Positions 43,901-54,262 of a stretch of DNA of 64,000 nucleotides are shown here, piece by piece. The DNA is taken from assembly GCF_014905175.1 (NCBI RefSeq), contig NC_057789.1, positions 20,662,555-20,726,554 of the forward strand, in the 5' to 3' direction. How positions within the stretch are numbered: position 1 is the stretch's first letter; the number at the start of each line of letters is the position of its first letter. The translations under genes were made by a program, and so were the position numbers. The notes beneath the pieces were generated by a model. It did not search any database. It saw only the letters and a program-made list of their open reading frames with translations, and had not been told where the DNA came from. This DNA comes from Aphidius gifuensis (Eukaryota; Arthropoda; Insecta; Hymenoptera; Braconidae).

Positions 43901-44671
43901 ATGTTCAATAAAGATTTTTATATTACACTTGTTAGTAATAAAAATAATCAATATTATCCGAATAATACAACAGCTGCATTTACAACACAATTACACCGTG
44001 CATTTAATCTTGAAGGAAGCTGGTCAGTTGGATTGAGTGAAATAGCGTTTTCAAATGCTTTTTTACATATAAATAAAAGTGAAGGAATAATTAATATTGA
44101 TTTTGGTAATAATAATTTTAACGTAAATATCGAAAGTGGTGTATATCCAAATACAGATAGTGTCATATGGTCATTTAATGAAGATAAAAATTTTATACAT
44201 TTTGAATTAGTATATAATACTCGGACACGTTTTGTTACTATAATAAAAAAATGTAGTGGAAAAGATTGCAAAAAACATAAAATAAAATTAACCCGAAAAA
44301 TTGCAAATATTCTTGGATTTATATACCAAGCTGAGGGTCTTGTTTTTACTGAAATTCAACACATTTTAAAAGCAAATGCACCAGCAAGCATATTACGTGG
44401 GCTTCCGTCAGCTTTATATGTACATTGTGATATTGTTTCTCCTCATATTATTGGTGAATCTAATAAGCAAGTACTTCGAGCTGTGCCTTTTGACTCTAGT
44501 AATTATCAATACGGCTCGTCGTTAATTGAAAAATTTCAACCATATTATTTTTCCTTATTACGTCACTCATTTGACACTATTACAATAGATATAAAAGATA
44601 GTTTTGGTAGCCCTATCTCATTTGCATACGATCCATTATTCGTGACACTTCATTTTAAAAAAAATAATTAA
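43901..44671 (+). CDS. Minor capsid / penton-like protein (PY), element 2
   Basis: 256 aa, full length including the C-terminal strand FAYDPLFVTLHFKK lost in element 1. FYITLVSNKNN, YPNNTTAAFTTQL and GSWSVGLSEIAF signatures at the N-terminus; CSGKDCKKHKIKL insert in the middle. Starts 6 nt after the integrase stop. Penton role is from family knowledge. Confidence 0.88.
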   Translation: MFNKDFYITLVSNKNNQYYPNNTTAAFTTQLHRAFNLEGSWSVGLSEIAFSNAFLHINKSEGIINIDFGNNNFNVNIESGVYPNTDSVIWSFNEDKNFIHFELVYNTRTRFVTIIKKCSGKDCKKHKIKLTRKIANILGFIYQAEGLVFTEIQHILKANAPASILRGLPSALYVHCDIVSPHIIGESNKQVLRAVPFDSSNYQYGSSLIEKFQPYYFSLLRHSFDTITIDIKDSFGSPISFAYDPLFVTLHFKKNN

Positions 44672-44672
44672 A

Positions 44673-45218
44673 ATGTATATTCAATATTATGAAAATCAAG
44701 TTGGTGGTGGGGCACTGATCCATCAAGTACATTTAAATCAACGTGGTCAAGGGATAGGAGGGTTTCTTGGTGGTCTCTGTAGAGGAATATTACCACTAAT
44801 TGGAAGTGCATTGAAACCAGTTGGGAAAGAATTATTATCAGTTTGAATGAATGTTTTGGGTGATGTCATCACTCGTCAGAGCAATTTAAGAGATTCTCTT
44901 GATAATCATTTGACACAATCTGGTAATAAATTAAAAAGAAAAGCTATGGATAAACTAGATATATTTTTAAGTGGAGGTGGAGTTGGCTATAAAAGTAAAC
45001 GACAAAAGACAATAACCAGTCAGAAACGTATAACTTCTCGAAGACAACGTTCCAAGAGAAAAGAAAATCAAAAAGGTCGTGGCATTGTCAAAAGAAAAAA
45101 AAAAAGAGTTGTAAAAAAAAAGAAAAAAATTCAAAAAGATGGTGGGAAAAAAATTAAAAAAGTTGTAAGAAAAAAAAGTCAATTGATATTTTCTCGTCAT
45201 AATGTCATTTCTTCATAG
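44673..45218 (+). pseudogene. Basic core (pX/pVI-like) virion protein split by an in-frame TGA
   Basis: From ATG 44,673 the frame reads a Gly-rich GGGALIHQ...GQGIGGFLGGL region and ILPLIGSALKPVGKE helix, meets TGA at 44,844-44,846, and resumes in the same frame with an immediate ATG: VLGDVITRQSNLRDSL, then a very basic tail (KRKKKRVVKKKKKIQK). The combined arrangement is that of Polinton core/membrane-active virion proteins. The TGA-ATG is conserved in element 1, so it is not a private mutation. The end overlaps the MCP start by 17 nt. Confidence 0.65.
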
Positions 45219-46530
45219 CCATTCTTGTGAGTGTAGTAAATCTGAATTGGATTTATTTACAATACCACCTACTCAGACTACTGTTGAAGAGTCTCATTGG
45301 GTTTATTACAATCCAGTCACAACGCTCACAGAAGATTCACCAATTGAATTTCATATTCCAGCTAATGGAGAAGAATATATTGACCTGGCACATACGATGT
45401 TAAAAATAAGATGTAAAATTACAAAAGAAGATGGAACTGCTGTTGCCGCTGATGCTGTGGGTGTAACAAATAATTTTTTACATACAATGATTAGTCAATG
45501 TGATGTTTTATTTAATCAAAAGTCAGTCTCTGGATCTAATTCTTCATATCCATACCGTGCATACATTGAAACATTATTAAACTATGGATCAGATGCATCA
45601 AACAGCCATTTACAATTGGGACTATGGTTTCTAGATACTCCAGGTTTTATGGAAGCACCAGTAGGAGCTGCTGCTGGAGCACAAAATAAAGGATTGCAAG
45701 ATCGATCACTTTTTATGACTAATGGCAATCAATTTGAGATGCTTGGGCATTTACATGTTGATGTTTTTAATCAAAATAAATTTTTATTGAATGGTGTTGA
45801 GATGAAAATAACTTTAACACGATCAAAGAATGAATTTTGTTTAATGGACAACACAGAGGATGGAAATTATAAAGTAATTATTTTGGAAGCAACACTCATC
45901 ATACGTCGTGCTAAGCTCAATCCAAGTGTACTTGTAGCACATTCAAAAGCATTGGCCAAAACGACTGCAAAATATCCTTTGACTAGAGTAGAAGTAAAGA
46001 GTTTTATTTTAGCTCAGGGTATATTATCAAATACACTCGACAACATTATACTAGGAAGTTTACCTAAAAGAATTGTTGTTGGTTTAGTTGATAATAGAGC
46101 ATTTAATGGTCATAGAAAATTTAATCCGTTTAATTTTCAACATTTTAATTTAAATTTTTTGGCCTTATATGTCGATGGAAACCAAGTTGGTGGTAAAGCA
46201 TTATCTCCTAGTTTTAGTAATAATATTCATGATGCTGAAGCCTATCAGACATTATTTTCTGGAACTGGAATACATTTTGCTGATCATGGAATGAAAATTT
46301 CTTGTTCTAGTTTTACGAAGGGTTATACTTTATTTGCATTTGACTTAACACCTGACCTCTCTGCTAATAATAGCATGTACTGGAATTTAATAAAAAATGG
46401 AAGTCTCAGAATTGAGATAAGATTCGGTGTTGCACTTGCTCAAACAATAAATTGTATAGTATATGCCGAGTTTGATAATATTATAGAAATTGATAGTACA
46501 CGTCAGGTACTATTAGATTATAGTAATTAA
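45202..46530 (+). CDS. Major capsid protein (double jelly roll), element 2
   Basis: Intact 442 aa. Starts MSFLHSHSCECSKSELDLFT; conserved stretches include TLTEDSPIEFHIPANGEEYI, LLNYGSDASNSHLQLGLWFL, HLHVDVFNQNKFLLNGVEMK and the late LYVDGNQVGGKALSPSF, all typical of Polinton/adintovirus MCPs that form the hexon-like trimer lattice. It is the only complete MCP in the window. Followed by the TATA/Inr of the next transcript only 15 nt after the stop. Confidence 0.92.
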   Translation: MSFLHSHSCECSKSELDLFTIPPTQTTVEESHWVYYNPVTTLTEDSPIEFHIPANGEEYIDLAHTMLKIRCKITKEDGTAVAADAVGVTNNFLHTMISQCDVLFNQKSVSGSNSSYPYRAYIETLLNYGSDASNSHLQLGLWFLDTPGFMEAPVGAAAGAQNKGLQDRSLFMTNGNQFEMLGHLHVDVFNQNKFLLNGVEMKITLTRSKNEFCLMDNTEDGNYKVIILEATLIIRRAKLNPSVLVAHSKALAKTTAKYPLTRVEVKSFILAQGILSNTLDNIILGSLPKRIVVGLVDNRAFNGHRKFNPFNFQHFNLNFLALYVDGNQVGGKALSPSFSNNIHDAEAYQTLFSGTGIHFADHGMKISCSSFTKGYTLFAFDLTPDLSANNSMYWNLIKNGSLRIEIRFGVALAQTINCIVYAEFDNIIEIDSTRQVLLDYSN

Positions 46531-46544
46531 GAAGGGGGTATACG

Positions 46545-46580
46545 TATATATAGAGCTACTTTAGTTTATGTTATTCAGTC
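46545..46580 (+). promoter_or_regulatory. TATA + initiator promoter for protease transcript, element 2
   Basis: TATATATAGAGC (46,545 on) and TCAGTC (46,575-46,580) spaced about 30 nt; identical to element 1. TATAnATAGAGCT is shared with the envelope promoter. Confidence 0.6.
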
Positions 46581-46586
46581 ATAAAT

Positions 46587-47159
46587 ATTTCGGAAGTTTT
46601 AATCATTGATATTCAGTGTCTAGTTGGATCTCGCAATGAATACTACCCGAAAGAAATTTCTGTCTTGACATTACACGATAAATTTATTAGTCATTGGATA
46701 ATTGGACCACCTTTTAAGTACTCGAAACTTGAAAAAGGAACTCGTCGACAAAACAATTGGTTAACAAAAAATTATCATAAAATTGATTGGGACGCGTCTG
46801 AAGTACCTTACAAAAATCTACAATCATTAATTGAAAAAATTGGAGAACTTGGTAAAAATATTTATGTGAGAGGTGAAGAGAAACGTATGTTTTTACAACA
46901 ATATTTGCGAGAACATTGTATTATTAATTTAGAAAATATATCACCACGATTTGGTTTATTACCAGCAGACGAACATTATTGTTTATTTCACGGAGTAAAT
47001 TATCCTAATTATACTTGTACTCAACAAAACGTTTATAAATTAAAAAATTGGTTAATTGGAAAAAAATTAATTATACGAAGAGGAAAAAGTGAAGACGTTA
47101 TTGAAGTAGATGTTGTCTTTAATTCGTTTTTCAATACAGTCAAAGAAACATTGGTATGA
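46587..47159 (+). pseudogene. Exonuclease-like Polinton protein, start codon lost
   Basis: One open frame of 191 codons equals the two broken parts in element 1, but the ATG there is ATT here (46,587-46,589); the next usable start would remove the first strand. YYPKEISVLTLHDKF, SHWIIGPPFKYSKL, NIYVRGEEKRMFLQQYLRE and the C-terminal HYCLFHGVNYPNYTCTQ are readable. Paralogous to 19,261-19,776. Overlaps the protease start by 4 nt. Confidence 0.6.
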
Positions 47160-47683
47160 ATACTATCCAATTGGTTGACGCATTACCACTTACGGATTTG
47201 ACACGTGCAGGAGTATACGCTAGTGACCGATTACCTCATATATGGCCGAAACCTTGTGGAATTATTGTTAATCTTGATAATCATAATCAACCAGGATCTC
47301 ATTGGGTGTGTTTTTACGTTAATAATTTGGGACATGGACTCTTCTTCGACAGCTTCGGACGACCTCCGAGAGATCCCCGTTTCCTTTACGCTCTCAAAAG
47401 AAATTGTGTCATCCACGAGTACAACAATATACAGCTGCAAAGTGTTACGAGTAATTGTTGCGGTCATTGGTGCATTGTTGCTCTTCATTATTTCGCGAAT
47501 GGTGGGAGGCTCGACGGATTTCTCCGATTATTTACGAATGATGTTGAACGGAACGACCGATATATTTTAAGAATGTTTAAAAAAATTGTTAGTAGACGTA
47601 AGAATTATAAACATAAGAAAAAATTTCATTTCCTTACTGGTAGTGGATCTAAAATACAATCATCTATTTGTAATCGAAATTAA
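47156..47683 (+). CDS. Adenain-like cysteine protease, element 2
   Basis: 175 aa, intact, with His in GSHWVCF, acidic residue in FFDSFGRP and Cys in CCGHWCIVAL. Same size and start as the element 1 copy. Family role: processing of virion precursor proteins; its substrates are probably the core protein and MCP in this block. Confidence 0.93.
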   Translation: MNTIQLVDALPLTDLTRAGVYASDRLPHIWPKPCGIIVNLDNHNQPGSHWVCFYVNNLGHGLFFDSFGRPPRDPRFLYALKRNCVIHEYNNIQLQSVTSNCCGHWCIVALHYFANGGRLDGFLRLFTNDVERNDRYILRMFKKIVSRRKNYKHKKKFHFLTGSGSKIQSSICNRN

Positions 47684-47837
47684 ATAAATTAATTAATAAA
47701 AAAACATGTGTGGAATTTTTATTGGAAAATAAGTAGTTTATAAATTGGGGAATTGCATCCATTGGTTCAGGTGAAAACTCCCCTCCCATATTATCAAAAA
47801 ATGTACCCGTCGTCTCTTACGACAACTAGTTTTAAAA

Positions 47838-48854
47838 ATGACGTCTTCAGTAGAGGATAGAAAACGTAGATATAATAAATATATTTATCGAGTAGAAGAA
47901 ACTAGACAAAAAAGTATAGAGCTATCACCGATAGCAGATATTTGTGATCCTGTAAGATTTTCTGCTGCTGGATTTTATTATACTGGTTATGGATCTAAGT
48001 TGAAATGTTTTGAGTGTTGTGTTGAAATTGACGAATGGAGTCGAGGTGACAATCCATGGCTAGATCATCAACGTGCTAAGGCAAGCTGTCGTTTTATTAG
48101 AAATATAGCTTGTGGTAATGTTCCTAGAGGAGTAAGCCCACAACTTATACCTATGGAAGGTGATCCACATTGTATACCTACAGATTTTCGTGCTTCGTAT
48201 CGTGTTCCATCTACTTCAAGAGAAGAAGACCGTACATTTTATGCTGAATTTTATATTGATCTTGAAATGGAAGAATATTCTAATCCTCCAATTGAAGAAC
48301 ATTGTGTTGGAATATCTACTACACCTCCAGCGGAAAAAGATCTGGTCTCATATGAATCACGATTAAATACATTTTATTATTGGCCGAAATATATTTCTCA
48401 GACAAAAGAATCCATGGCTGAGGCTGGATTTTTTTATTCGTCTATAGGAGATTATGTAATTTGTCATCATTGTGGAAATGGAATTAAAGATTGGAAAAAT
48501 AATGAAGATCCATGGGAAGAACATGCTAGATATTTTCCGGAATGTTATTTTCTCCGACTAATAAAAGGAAACGATTTTGTCGAATGATATTCATTGCAAT
48601 ACAATTTTAAAAAAAGTGAAGAAAGTACAGAAGAAAAAAAAATTAAGAAAAAGAAAGACAAAATAAAAAAAGATAAAAAAAGTAAAAAAGAAGATGATAC
48701 ATTTGTTTGTAAAATTTGTTATAATGAACCATTGTCTGTTATTTTTCTTCCTTGTTTACATATGGTTACATGTGTCAAATGTGCTCCAGCAATTGATGAA
48801 TGTATTATATGTCGAGTTCATATACCTGGTGTCATTCAACCAATAATATCATAA
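47838..48854 (+). pseudogene. IAP (2 BIR + RING), element 2, nonsense-interrupted
   Basis: Starts MTSSVEDRKRRYNKYIYRV. Both BIRs are complete (CFEC...DNPWLDH...C; CHHC...EDPWEEHARYFPEC), then an in-frame TGA at 48,585-48,587 stops translation after KGNDFVE; the same frame continues with the Lys-rich linker and the RING (CKICYNEP...CIIC). As written the product would keep the two BIRs but lose the ubiquitin ligase domain. In element 1 this position is an Arg codon, so this is a point change. Confidence 0.85.
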
Positions 48855-48864
48855 TTAAACAATG

Positions 48865-49819
48865 TCTTAATTATTCAACCTATATTTCCCAGCTGCATAC
48901 AAATGAGTCATACTTGAAATTTTATTTAAAAATTGAATAATAAAATAATAAATGTCCCTGTATAATAATACACGGGTCTGACTCGTACACATTAAATGCT
49001 CGTTATAAATTAATTTAAAATTATCTGCGTCAATTCCGATTGTTAGTTTAAACATCAAAGAATAATATAAAAGTGAAAAAAAAATTTTTAACATTTTTAT
49101 TCATGACAATATTGAGTATTGAACAAGTTGCTACGTTCCTGTAAAAAAAAAAAAAACACGAAGCCTGACTTGAACACTAGCACTACAAACATGGCCGCCC
49201 TACACTAACACTTATTTGACTCACACGCATTCTCCATTCAAACTTTTGCTGGGACTTTTGCTGCCGCTGCAGCGCTATAAACATTTTACACTACCAAAAC
49301 AAGACCCGCCCTACACTAACACTTGTTTGGCTCACACACATTTTCCATTCACACTTCTGCTGACACTTTTGCTTGTAGTCTGCTTGCACCTATGCGCGCG
49401 CACACATCACAAAATAATATTTAAAAAAAAAAAATAATATTATTATTCATATATATACATACGTACATATATAAATAATAATAACAATAAATAAATAATA
49501 AAAATATATATATTTAATAAAAAAATAATTATTATAATAATAATAATAAATAATAATAATAATAATAATAATAAATAATAATAATAATAATAAATAATAA
49601 TAATAATAATAAATAAAATAATAGGGGTAGTTTTTTAAGGGTAGTTTTTGAGGTACTTTATTGGGCCCCGCGGAGTTTGTCGGTGCTCGAGGGGGGAACG
49701 CGAGCAAGCGGCATAGAGAGAAAGGGGGTAGGTAAAAAAACGGCTCCCAAAACCTGTTTTCTCGTGGATCGTATACCATTTAACAGCACGCTGCCCGCTA
49801 TCTCTCCCTATACTCTACT
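48865..49819. repeat. Right TIR, element 2 (variant B)
   Basis: Matches element 1's right TIR including the single copy of the AATTCCGATTGTTAGTTTAA block and the variant B outer end GGGCAGCGTGCTGTTAAAT read inward. An internal deletion joins AATAATAAAT to GTCCCTGTATAATAATACAC near 48,953. Confidence 0.85.
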
Positions 49820-51281
49820 GATACCAATACAAGAGTTATGCGGTTTTTTAAGGCTATTTTTAGATAGTATTACATAATTTTTGGCTATGACAGTTTCTTT
49901 TCATTCAACGATGTGCTACCTTAAATTAAGCTAGCATAACTTTGCTAATTTTAAACCGATTTGAATGATATATGGGCTATAATTTATCTTATCAGCTCCG
50001 AAAAAAACCATGAAAAGTTCAAAATCATAACCTATATACGATTCAAATCTGTATATAATTGGTAAAGTTGTGTCTGCCTAATTTAAAGTCATACAACATT
50101 GCATAAAAAAAACTATAATAACACAAAAATAGCACAAAAAAATCCCTTAATGCCTGTAGTAGTCACAATTGTTTGTGGACGGCCAGATATAAATTTTCCA
50201 ACGGCAAAACGACACGCATTACCCAGGCACATAACAATTATTAGGAAAAAAATAATCTACTGCTTTAACCTAAAATTTTTTATGACGCTAAAGCTGGCCG
50301 CCAAACGTTGGCTCTGGAAATATATAGTGTGTTAGGTGCCCCACGCTTACTTTTATTTTTTTTTTTTTTTGATATTAACCGAAAAATTAAGCCTGATTAA
50401 TATTAAATAAATTTAAAAACACGTGTAAAAAGACTAAAGATAAATTATCAAACCGTAACATAGCGTTTTAGAGGATGAGGAGGGGTGAAAATGAGAATTG
50501 GGGCAAACTTATTATTTTAATTGCTATTGAATAATTGAAAAAGAAAAATGTATTCATTTTTATTGTGGAAAAACTATGCAACTACAAATCTTTCATTTTT
50601 AAGCTTCAATTTGCAACGAGTGTCCCTGCACTTGAAAGTTATTTTTATTTTAATTTTGGACAATAATTAAAAAAGTTTTGCAACTGTTTATTAAGGTATT
50701 AAAATTTCTACAAGTTCAAAAATACCATTTGGACTGCATTATGAGTTTCTATGTTAAAGTCGCGTGCCAAGATCACTGATCGAATTAAATACGATATTTA
50801 CTTGCGACTTCAGATTTTTAGAAACGATTTCAAAACTGGATAAAATTTGAATCAAAAGTAAAAAACAAAATAAATATTCTAGTGGTAAAAACCCAAGTAA
50901 GAAAAATATATTTAATAGAAATATAGAATAAATTTATTTTATAGTTAAAACAAATTTAGGAAAAATTTAGAGAAAGAATTTAGAAAAAATATAAATTAAA
51001 TTTAGAAAAAATTCAGAAAAGATTGAGAAAAACTATAAATCAAATTCAGAATAGGTACAGTTTTGAACATACTAAAATTAAACTTTTTCTAAATTTTTTC
51101 TTGATTTTTTATAAATTTTGTCTAAATTTAATTTTAGTATGTCCAAAACTGTATATATTTTAAATTCAATTTATATTTTTTCTAAATCTTCTCTAAATTT
51201 TTTCCGGTTGGGAAAAAAAAGACTTCATATATTAAATTCTTCGAATTATATAATTTTAATCAAAAAATTGAATGAACTTAC
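49820..51281. other. Host flank right of element 2, no gene seen
   Basis: Begins GATACC, the reverse complement of element 1's right flank. AT-rich; short inverted stretch around 51,060-51,140 (CAGTTTTGAACATACTAAAATT and its inverse). No exon recognised before the minus-strand exon at 51,320. Confidence 0.45.
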
Positions 51282-51320
51282 GGTATCAGTCTTTGGAGGA
51301 TGACTAGCACGCCTTAAGCT
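51282..51320 (-). CDS. Host gene internal exon (39 nt), minus strand
   Basis: TTTATTGCAG acceptor, 13 codons (SLRRASHPPKTDT) and a GTAAGT donor. Phase 0 at both ends. It joins in frame after the exon ending at 52,018 and, if the interval between the Polintons is re-inverted, in frame before the exon at 21,577. Confidence 0.45.
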
Positions 51321-52017
51321 CTGCAATAAAATAAATTTCAGTGAATAAAATTTTCAAACATTTACGGAAGCAAGACCAGGTCCTCGTAAATATTTTATTG
51401 ATTGAATTTATTTTTTTTTTTTGTTATTTAATAAATATATTGTAGTTAAGAAAAGTGTTAGGAAAATGTAAAAAAAATATAAATTTTTTAATCGAGTCAG
51501 AAGAAGTCGCCGGCAGGGTTCAATTTGCGGATTATTATTTAAAGCTACATACTTTACCGAAAAAATATTTAAATTGTTGGTGTTTTTTTTTTGCATAATT
51601 TACGGCATTTATTTATAATATTCGCATTTTTAAAAAATATAATTTAAACTTATTTTAAGTCGAATAAATAAATCAATTTCTAACATTTTTTATTGTCAAG
51701 TTTTACCCAATAGAAATATGAAACTCACAGAAAAAAAATGTTTTTTTAAATTTTTAAATTTTGATGTAAATCTTAAAAAAAAAAAGATAAATTTTGAAAT
51801 AAATCGTTATGGATTCCACAATTGCCAAAAAAAAATGTTAAATTTACAATTTATTTTTCTCCGTGTATATGAGGGCTAAATATGTTCGATAAAAACAAAA
51901 ATATAAAAAAATTCTAGATCATGTAAAAAGGTTTAAGTAGTTATTACGCTAACATGATAATTAATATGAGGGCTAATAAGATTTAAAAAAATGGAAAATA
52001 AAAAAAGCACAACTCAC

Positions 52018-52047
52018 CTGCTCAACTAATTCCAATGCGCCACCGAA
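52018..52047 (-). CDS. Host gene exon 3' end, minus strand
   Basis: Reads FGGALELVEQ and ends CAG/GTGAGT, an excellent donor. The 5' limit was not resolved: no AG acceptor is obvious and the frame closes upstream at about 52,060. Probably the exon before 51,282-51,320. Confidence 0.4.
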
Positions 52048-52126
52048 ATTTAGTATTGGTTAGTAATTTATTTATAAATATTTTACAAATATAATTCAAT
52101 AATTTATTTATTTATTTATTTATTAG

Positions 52127-52745
52127 ATAAAATATCATATTGAAGCTATTCTCAGAGGTTTAATAGCTAGCACTATGTTTCCAAGACTAAGCGGTTTTCA
52201 AATGTATGATGATGATGATTTAGATGCAAGACCACGATTTAGAGTTGGTATGTATTTTGTTTTTTATTTATAAAAATTAAGATTCTAAGTACCACTGATA
52301 ATAATAAATTCATGCTTTTAGACAATATTCCTGCTAACGAGGCAAATGATAATAGTACAGTATTGGAAGATGAGTCTGACTTGGCTATGGATGAGTTGGA
52401 CCATTTCATAATATTCCCATCACTTGGAGGTAATAATTTGTGTGATTTTTTCTGATATATTTTTTTATAATATTTATGTCAATATATAAATTTTTTCTAG
52501 CAAAATATTCATTGATACCAGATGATCGATATGGTACAACTATAACTGTTGGTGAGTAAATATTTCTTTATTATAATGAAAAAGGTAGTAATATGAATGC
52601 TAATTTATATTTTTTAATTTTTGTTGTAGAACTTTGCAGTGTTACGTATGAGTCAGATCAAGAGATGGATGTAAATCAAGAATCTGATACTGAAACTAAC
52701 GAAGTTTCAAGTACACAAAATAATGATGTTGCCATAGAAGAATAA
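52127..52745 (+). CDS. 3' end of an unidentified host gene, four exons
   Basis: Exons 52,127-52,247, 52,322-52,429, 52,501-52,551 and 52,630-52,745 each have AG acceptors and GT donors (GTATGT, GTAATA, GTGAGT), all three introns are phase 1, and the joined frame stays open to a TAA at 52,743. The encoded tail starts IKYHIEAILRGLIASTMFPR and continues into a strongly acidic region (MYDDDDLDARP, DESDLAMDELD, ESDQEMDVNQESDTETNE). Introns are 50-80 nt, typical of insects. The protein family was not recognised. Upstream exons are not found in the adjacent DNA, which is compatible with the gene having been cut by the inversion. Confidence 0.7.
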
Positions 52746-52914
52746 TATATAAAAAAAGAAAAAATATAATAACGAAATTCTATTTTTTTAAATGCTGAGA
52801 GAGAATTATATTTAACTAGTAGATAATAATTAATAAAATTGATCAATATAAAAAAATTAAATAATTCATTTATTTTTTTTGTTACCCCTATGACTTTTTT
52901 ACATTTTTCAGCGC
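52746..52914. other. Short 3' flank of host gene
   Basis: AT-rich, AATATA-type polyadenylation-like motifs at 52,765-52,775; nothing else seen. Confidence 0.35.
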
Positions 52915-53205
52915 CATGGGAACATGGGACATGGGAACATAACACATGGGACATGGGAACATAACACATGGGAACATGGGAACATGGGAACATAACACAT
53001 ACTACATAGGAACATGGGAACATAACACATACTACATGGTAACATGGGACATGGGAACATGGGAACATTGGACATAAGACATGGGAACATACTACATGGG
53101 AACATAACACATACTACATGGTAACATGGGAACATTGGACATAAGACATGGGAACATACTACATGGGAACATAACACATACTACATGGGAACATCGGACA
53201 TCGCA
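52915..53205. repeat. ACATGGGAACAT minisatellite
   Basis: Variants of ACATGGGAACATAACACAT and ACATACTACATGGGAAC repeat head to tail. Translations in all frames look like Cys/His/Val repeats and are not genes. Confidence 0.9.
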
Positions 53206-54189
53206 ATTTAAAATGACAAAATCTGTATTACCGACCGAGGGTAAAAAATTTCTTTACCATCTCTGTTTTACCGGTCTCATTCCCCTGTCCCCTCGCCGAT
53301 CTACCTTTTTTCGACCTCCCTCTGTCATAGAACGCCTATAGCTACACTACTTACGATAGAAGATAGTTAGTCAAAACTTGACAAATAACAGGGAGTTGTG
53401 ATTGATTAATGTCTAAAACCACGGTGCCTTTTGTTCAGCACTGACGCCATGAGCCGCGCTCGAAATTTTCCAGAAACTAGTCAAGATCTCATAGTTTTCA
53501 ATTAATATTTTTATATAAAATTTTATAAATTTATAGAATTATATTAATACTCTTAATCATTTTTCAATTTGTATAATATTTCAATTTCATTCATTATTAA
53601 GGAAAGATTCTTTTCATCGATTAATTTTAAAGTAAATAAACTCTCATGATGAATTTATTCGAGAATAAAATTTTGCGCACGTCAACTTTGTGAAACATCT
53701 TCTTGAATTGATATAAAAAGTATCTAATTGATGGTTTTTTCCATCAAACATTCAAAATGAACTTAAATTATGTCAGTAATAAATGACTCTCCTACAAGCG
53801 AATATTCTAAAGTGACTATGACAAAAGCTTATATAATTTTAAATGTTAAGTAGCTTACCTTGAACAATTATTGAAGAACAGCCACAAATAATTTATGATC
53901 ATAACAAATATTTTTGCAGCACTAAAACTTTATTACTTTTTTACTTGTTATTCACTCTCGAAGTAACTATTTAGCAAGTTATTTGAAAAAACTGCAGAGT
54001 AACGTACACGTCCAAGTTGGTGCCAGGTATGTGCAGGCAGGTTGGTTTGCAACGAGACGATATCAGCAGAAAAAAGTTGGGGGTGATTCTTTACGTTTTT
54101 ACCGATAGTCGATCTCTTTTTTTTCTATTTCATCATTTTCTGCATCGAACTGACCACTCCTATTTATTTTTTGAGAACAAATCGTAACA
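53206..54189. other. No gene seen
   Basis: A C-rich stretch (53,270-53,330, CCCCTGTCCCCTCGCCG) might be promoter sequence, but no start or exon was found. The rest is AT-rich. Confidence 0.35.
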
Positions 54190-54262
54190 AAATTTATAGC
54201 TCATTGGTAAAAGTCAAGGTTGTCATGTGGTACGCCTGGGTTTAATCCTTTTACCAGAATTT
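54190..54262 (+). pseudogene. tRNA-like sequence with pol III boxes
   Basis: A-box TAGCTCATTGGTAAAAG (54,197 on), an Asp(GUC)-like TTGTCATG anticodon region, B-box GGGTTTAATCC (54,238-54,248) and a T-run terminator at 54,261. Acceptor and T-stem pairing are poor, so a tRNA pseudogene or SINE head. Confidence 0.5.

Larger units (their letters stand above)
33486..49819 (+). mobile_element. Polinton/Maverick element 2 (about 16.3 kb, internally deleted)
   Basis: Starts AGTAGAGTATA at 33,486 and ends TATACTCTACT at 49,819, in opposite orientation to element 1. Gene order is envelope fragment (minus), spliced gene, pPolB, ATPase, small protein, conserved protein, integrase, penton, core protein, MCP, exonuclease-like, protease, IAP (plus). 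A deletion at about 33,611 removed most of the envelope-side TIR, the envelope C-terminus and the two downstream genes kept in element 1. Flanks: ATAGTA left, GATACC right. Confidence 0.95.

Noticed and set aside
52676..53177. Cys/His/Val repeat ORFs
   Set aside because: Translation of the ACATGGGAACAT minisatellite.
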